Below are positions 5,399 through 8,419 of a DNA stretch of 8,419 bases, in pieces (within the stretch, counting starts at the first letter, position 1; every line of letters starts with the position of its first letter). The position numbers and the translations under genes were made by a program. This DNA comes from TMED109 sp015660425. GTDB lineage: Bacteria; Pseudomonadota; Alphaproteobacteria; TMED109. The notes beneath the pieces are model-generated. The model made no database searches. It was given only the letters and a program-made list of their open reading frames with translations, and was not told where the DNA came from. The stretch spans positions 1 through 8,419 of the forward strand of contig JAPYTH010000044.1 in the NCBI GenBank assembly GCA_029936295.1. The letters run 5' to 3'.

Positions 5399-7696
5399 GT
5401 GACTAAATATGATAAAAATTTAAAAGGAATCACACGACGCGAAATGCTTGTGGGTTCTGCTGTAGCTGGAACAGGCTTAGTAGTAGGATATTCTGGTCTT
5501 CCAGGTGTAGTTGGTGGAGCGCGTGAAACGCTTGCTGCCGGTACATTTGATCATCAGGTATTTTTAACTATGGATGCTTCTGGTATTGCAACTGTGCACA
5601 TTACTAAAGCTGAACTTGGTCAGCATGTTGGTACTGCTTTAGCACAATCTGTTGCTGAAGAGTTAGAAGTAGACTGGAACGATGTAAGAATTGATTATCC
5701 AGATACTGCTGAAAAATGGGGCTTTATGATCACAGGTGGTTCATGGTCAGTGAACTGGACTTTCGATCGTAACTCAAGAATAGGTGCATCAGCAAGAATA
5801 GCTTTAATTGAAGCGGCTGCTAAATCAATGGGTGTTCCCGCAGCACAATGTTCAGCTAGCAACTCAGTTGTAACTGATAGTGTTTCTGGAGCAAGCAGAA
5901 CGTATTCTGAAATTTTAAGTACAACAATAATCGATCGTACTTTTGATGAAGATGAAATGAAAGCTCTTACTCTTAAAAAGTTTGGTGAATATAAAGTAGT
6001 TGGTAAAAGCATTCCAGCTCTAGATATTCCAGATAAACTTATAGGTGAAGCTCGTTATGGTATTGATGTGTTTGTGCCTAATATGGTATATGGTCGTTTA
6101 GTAACAAACCCAACTCGTTTTGGTTCAGTTCCTATATCAGCAGATGATTCTGCTGCTAAAAGCATTGATGGTTATGCAGGCGTGGCTGTTATTAAAGAGG
6201 ATCCAACTGGAGTAAATACTGGTTATGTAGTTGCTTTAGGAGAAACTTATTGGGCAGCTGAAAAAGCAGCGGCGGCAATGAAAGTTCAATGGGATGCTGG
6301 TCCAAATGCTAGCGTATCTTCAGCTGATATTATTCAAGCTGGACAAGACTCTATTGCTGATGAGGCTCAAGGGTTTACTTGGGTACTTGAAGGTGATCCA
6401 GAAGGTGCAATGAGCAAAGCTGAAACAACTGTTGAAGCAGAATACCAAACTTCACTAGGTTATCATGGTTTAATGGAACCAATTAATTGTGTTGCTATGG
6501 AGACTAACGGTATATGGCATCTCTTTACTGGTTCACAGTTCCAAGGTCGCTTTACTGCAATGACAGCAGCAGCCCTTGGTGTTGATGGTAAAAACGTAAT
6601 TTTACACCAACAATATTGTGGAACAGGTTTTGGTCGTAGACTAGAACCAGATGGGGCTATTATTTCCGCTCTTGCTGCACAACAAATTGGCAGACCTGTA
6701 AAATTAATTTACACTCGTGAATATGACCTTGGTTTTGATTTTCACCAAACTCATACAGTTCAAAGAGTTAAAGCTGGCGTAAATGCTGCTGGTAAAATTG
6801 ATTCTATGTCACATGTTGTAGCTTCAGGTTGGGCTACAAAACGTATGGCTCCAGGTTTCTTAGCTGAATCAGTAGATAAAAAAGGTAAAATTGACCAGTT
6901 CTCAACAAATGGTTCTGATCACTGGTACGATATACCTAATCACTATGTAAGATCTGTTGAAAATATGACAGCTATGGCTGCCGCTCCTCCAGGACAATTA
7001 CGTGCTGTTGCACCTACTTGGACTTGGTGGGCAAATGAAAGCTTTATCGATGAGGTAGCTCATAAAATAGGTAAAGATCCTTTAGATATGAGACTTTCAA
7101 TGTTAAGTGCAACTGGTAAGAATGCTGGAACTCCTCCTAATACTGTAGGTGGTTCTAACAGACTTAGAAATGCCTTAATAGTTGCTGCAGGAAAATCTGG
7201 TTATGGTGTTAAACCTATGCCAGCAAATACTGCAATGGGTATAGCAGCTGTTGCTTCACAAGAACGTGGTTCACCTTCATGGACATCAGTAGTTGCTGAA
7301 GTTCATGTTGATCCAAGTTCAGGAGAGCCAACACTTAAAAAACTAACTGTCGCAATGGATGTTGGTACTGCGGTTAACCCAGATGGAGTTTTAGCCCAAA
7401 TTCAAGGTTCAGCGTTATTTGGATCTAGTCGTGTTTTATATGAAAATGTAACTATGACTAATGGTTCAATTGATCAACAAAACTTTGATACTTGGACTCC
7501 AATGCGTATCCATCAGGCACCTGAAGTTGATGTGACTATTATTCAAAATGGTCATTATCCTGCGGGTTGTGGTGAACCAGTAGTTACTTGTGTAGGACCA
7601 GCTATTGCAAATGCTGTATTTAATGCATCAGGAGCAAGAGTTCGTTCATGGCCAATTACAGCTGAAAAAATTAAAGCAGCTCAACGTGGCGCATAA
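5399..7696 (+). CDS. iorB: Isoquinoline 1-oxidoreductase-type molybdopterin-binding large subunit, Tat-exported
   Basis: This is the catalytic subunit of a periplasmic molybdenum hydroxylase. The family hydroxylates N-heteroaromatics or oxidises aldehydes using water as oxygen source. It is 765 residues, near the usual IorB length. A Tat signal (TRREML, residues 12-17) is followed by a Gly/Val/Ala-rich stretch. An N-terminal cofactor-domain segment GGSWSVNW is at 113-120. The hammerhead-like domain starts near 202 (IPALDIPDKL and ARYGIDVF). MEP lies at 359-361, the cofactor loop GTGFGRR at 408-414, and PPGQLRA with Arg535. The C-terminal GCGEP contains the expected catalytic Glu726 (GVGEP in xanthine oxidase), followed by PAIANAVF. 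GTG is the start. It directly follows the Fe-S subunit. No FAD subunit or cytochrome c is adjacent, so the electron acceptor is unknown. Codon use suggests high expression. The substrate cannot be read from the sequence. Confidence 0.93.
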   Translation: MTKYDKNLKGITRREMLVGSAVAGTGLVVGYSGLPGVVGGARETLAAGTFDHQVFLTMDASGIATVHITKAELGQHVGTALAQSVAEELEVDWNDVRIDYPDTAEKWGFMITGGSWSVNWTFDRNSRIGASARIALIEAAAKSMGVPAAQCSASNSVVTDSVSGASRTYSEILSTTIIDRTFDEDEMKALTLKKFGEYKVVGKSIPALDIPDKLIGEARYGIDVFVPNMVYGRLVTNPTRFGSVPISADDSAAKSIDGYAGVAVIKEDPTGVNTGYVVALGETYWAAEKAAAAMKVQWDAGPNASVSSADIIQAGQDSIADEAQGFTWVLEGDPEGAMSKAETTVEAEYQTSLGYHGLMEPINCVAMETNGIWHLFTGSQFQGRFTAMTAAALGVDGKNVILHQQYCGTGFGRRLEPDGAIISALAAQQIGRPVKLIYTREYDLGFDFHQTHTVQRVKAGVNAAGKIDSMSHVVASGWATKRMAPGFLAESVDKKGKIDQFSTNGSDHWYDIPNHYVRSVENMTAMAAAPPGQLRAVAPTWTWWANESFIDEVAHKIGKDPLDMRLSMLSATGKNAGTPPNTVGGSNRLRNALIVAAGKSGYGVKPMPANTAMGIAAVASQERGSPSWTSVVAEVHVDPSSGEPTLKKLTVAMDVGTAVNPDGVLAQIQGSALFGSSRVLYENVTMTNGSIDQQNFDTWTPMRIHQAPEVDVTIIQNGHYPAGCGEPVVTCVGPAIANAVFNASGARVRSWPITAEKIKAAQRGA

Positions 7697-7721
7697 GTCT
7701 ACTAGTTAGATATATGAAATT

Positions 7722-7753
7722 AAACGGTCCTCTTCGGAGGACCGTTTTTTTTT
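7722..7753 (+). terminator. Strong rho-independent terminator with UUCG tetraloop
   Basis: AAACGGTCCTC (7722-7732) pairs perfectly over 11 bases with GAGGACCGTTT (7737-7747) around a TTCG loop closed by C-G, the extra-stable cUUCGg tetraloop. A run of nine T (7745-7753) follows. It starts 25 bases after the large-subunit stop. The reverse orientation has the same stem but a broken U tract (TTTAATTT), so it may also weakly terminate the converging VOC gene, whose stop lies three bases away. Confidence 0.95.
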
Positions 7754-7755
7754 AA

Positions 7756-8133
7756 TTAAATTGATTTTGATAATTCTATTTTTATACCATTAGGGTCAAT
7801 AGTAAAGATTTGGTGTACTTTATTATCTGGAGTTATCCTCTCATCATAAGAGATATTTAATTGATCTAATTTATTTTTAATATTTTCTATATTTTTAGCT
7901 CTAAATGCTACGTGATCAAGTGTTGGACTATCAGAATTATTTTGATGGTTTTTATTAACTACTATATGCACTACTGGTCTTTTGTTTAGAGTTAGCCAGG
8001 CCCCATCAAAAATAAATGGTGGTCTATTATCATCAATTTCCAGTCCTAGTATATTAATATAAAACCTTTTTGTTTCTTCTAAGTTTTTTGTAATAATGGT
8101 AATATGATCTAGGCTATCTAATAAATCATGCAT
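7756..8133 (-). CDS. VOC (glyoxalase/dioxygenase fold) family protein, function unknown
   Basis: This is a 125-residue single-chain protein of the vicinal oxygen chelate superfamily (glyoxalase I, fosfomycin resistance, extradiol dioxygenase and related). Two beta-alpha-beta-beta-beta modules are visible. The first begins SLDHITIITKNLEETKRFY (residues 7-25) with NILGLEI after it. The second begins TLDHVAFRAKNIENIKNKL (71-89) and ends DPNGIKIEL. Candidate metal ligands are His10, His56, His74 and Glu120, in the usual places, so a metal-dependent enzyme is likely. The only in-frame Met near the start is at 8131-8133; a good AAGGAG lies 13 bases upstream, which is long spacing. The gene converges on the hydroxylase pair and is divergent from the antiporter gene. 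No signal peptide is seen, so it is cytoplasmic. The reaction is unknown; annotation as lactoylglutathione lyase would be unsupported. Confidence 0.88.
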   Translation of the reverse strand: MHDLLDSLDHITIITKNLEETKRFYINILGLEIDDNRPPFIFDGAWLTLNKRPVVHIVVNKNHQNNSDSPTLDHVAFRAKNIENIKNKLDQLNISYDERITPDNKVHQIFTIDPNGIKIELSKSI

Positions 8134-8146
8134 AATTTTTACATTT

Positions 8147-8152
8147 CTCCTT
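8147..8152 (-). promoter_or_regulatory. Shine-Dalgarno of the VOC gene with long spacing
   Basis: AAGGAG on the minus strand lies 13 bases before the VOC ATG and only two bases before an out-of-frame ATG that is followed at once by TAA (8139-8144). The usual spacing is 5-9, so translation may be inefficient or may use a different initiation mode. No better in-frame start was found. Confidence 0.5.
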
Positions 8153-8185
8153 TCAAATACACTGCATTTATATTATCTATATTTA

Positions 8186-8206
8186 TTAATTTAGTAAATA
8201 AATTAA
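8186..8206. repeat. Perfect 8+8 inverted repeat between the VOC gene and nhaD
   Basis: TTAATTTA (8186-8193) and TAAATTAA (8199-8206) are exact reverse complements around GTAAA. On the minus strand the repeat falls between a -35-like TTGAAA (8209-8214) and a weak -10-like ATTAAT (8185-8190). It could therefore be an operator in this 95-base divergent promoter region. The A/T-only arms make chance occurrence possible. Confidence 0.3.
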
Positions 8207-8228
8207 CTTTTCAAATTTGGGAAATTCA

Positions 8229-8419
8229 ATGTTACTACATAAAATATTAAAACCTATTAGTGCTCTTTTTTTTGCATTTATTTTTTATATACCTTCTGCA
8301 AATTCTGCGGATAATAAGCTATTAAATTTAGATATTACAGATAGTTTTCCTGCAATAATAGCAGTAATAGTATTTGTACTAGCCTATATATTGGTAATGG
8401 CTGAAGAATATACCCATCT
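8229..8419 (+). CDS. nhaD: NhaD-type Na+/H+ antiporter (N-terminal part, cut by window edge)
   Basis: The first 63 codons are in the window, starting at ATG 8229-8231 and running open to the right edge. Residues 1 to about 27 form a signal peptide or first membrane segment (MLLHKILKP, a Phe/Ile-rich core, then PSANSA). After a short linker comes a membrane segment with VFVLAYILVMAEEYTHL, which closely matches the conserved N-terminal (V)LAY-LVM-EEY-HL segment of NhaD antiporters, inner-membrane proteins that expel Na+ or Li+ in exchange for protons. The catalytic part lies beyond the edge. Only a weak GGGAAA precedes the start. The gene is divergent from the VOC gene. Assignment rests on recognition of this one segment from memory. 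Confidence 0.78.
   Translation, partial: MLLHKILKPISALFFAFIFYIPSANSADNKLLNLDITDSFPAIIAVIVFVLAYILVMAEEYTH

Noticed and set aside
5695..6012. Minus-strand open frame of 105 codons inside the large hydroxylase subunit gene
   Set aside because: It is antisense to a gene with intact family motifs and has no independent support.

Overview
The window is AT-rich (roughly one third G+C by eye) and almost entirely coding, with short intergenic gaps and no stretch over 300 bases without a gene. It holds two complete or partial transport systems, a redox gene pair and several single genes. The low G+C, tight packing, Tat-exported solute-binding protein and HAAT-type transporter suggest a streamlined, free-living, probably marine proteobacterium. 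An AT-rich alphaproteobacterium is my first guess. This is inference: no rRNA or other marker gene is present.

Left part (1-3854, minus strand). Read right to left this looks like one operon: a small secreted six-cysteine protein of unknown function (3393-3854), a Tat-exported periplasmic type 1 solute-binding protein (2101-3369), the two permeases LivH (1150-2055) and LivM (179-1153), and the N-terminal 56 codons of the ATPase LivG (1-168), cut by the window edge. A LivF gene is expected beyond the edge. Together these form a branched-chain-amino-acid-type (HAAT) ABC importer. The true substrate cannot be read from the sequence.

Centre (3855-4743). A very AT-rich divergent intergenic region with a repeated AAGTATT motif separates the transporter operon from a plus-strand short-chain dehydrogenase/reductase (3982-4743). 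The SDR has an intact Asn-Ser-Tyr-Lys tetrad and NAD-type cofactor residues. The divergent layout invites the idea that transporter and dehydrogenase are co-regulated.

Right-centre (4744-7753). A self-contained transcription unit carries a two-gene molybdenum hydroxylase of the isoquinoline 1-oxidoreductase type: a two-[2Fe-2S] small subunit (4937-5395) and a Tat-exported molybdopterin large subunit (5399-7696). It has a plausible sigma70 promoter, strong ribosome binding sites, a different codon choice from its neighbours (Arg CGT favoured) and an excellent rho-independent terminator with a UUCG tetraloop. This suggests high expression. No FAD subunit, cytochrome or cofactor-insertion gene lies next to it.

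Right edge (7756-8419). A minus-strand VOC/glyoxalase-fold protein converges on the terminator. Divergent from it begins an NhaD-type Na+/H+ antiporter, of which only the signal peptide and first membrane segment lie in the window.
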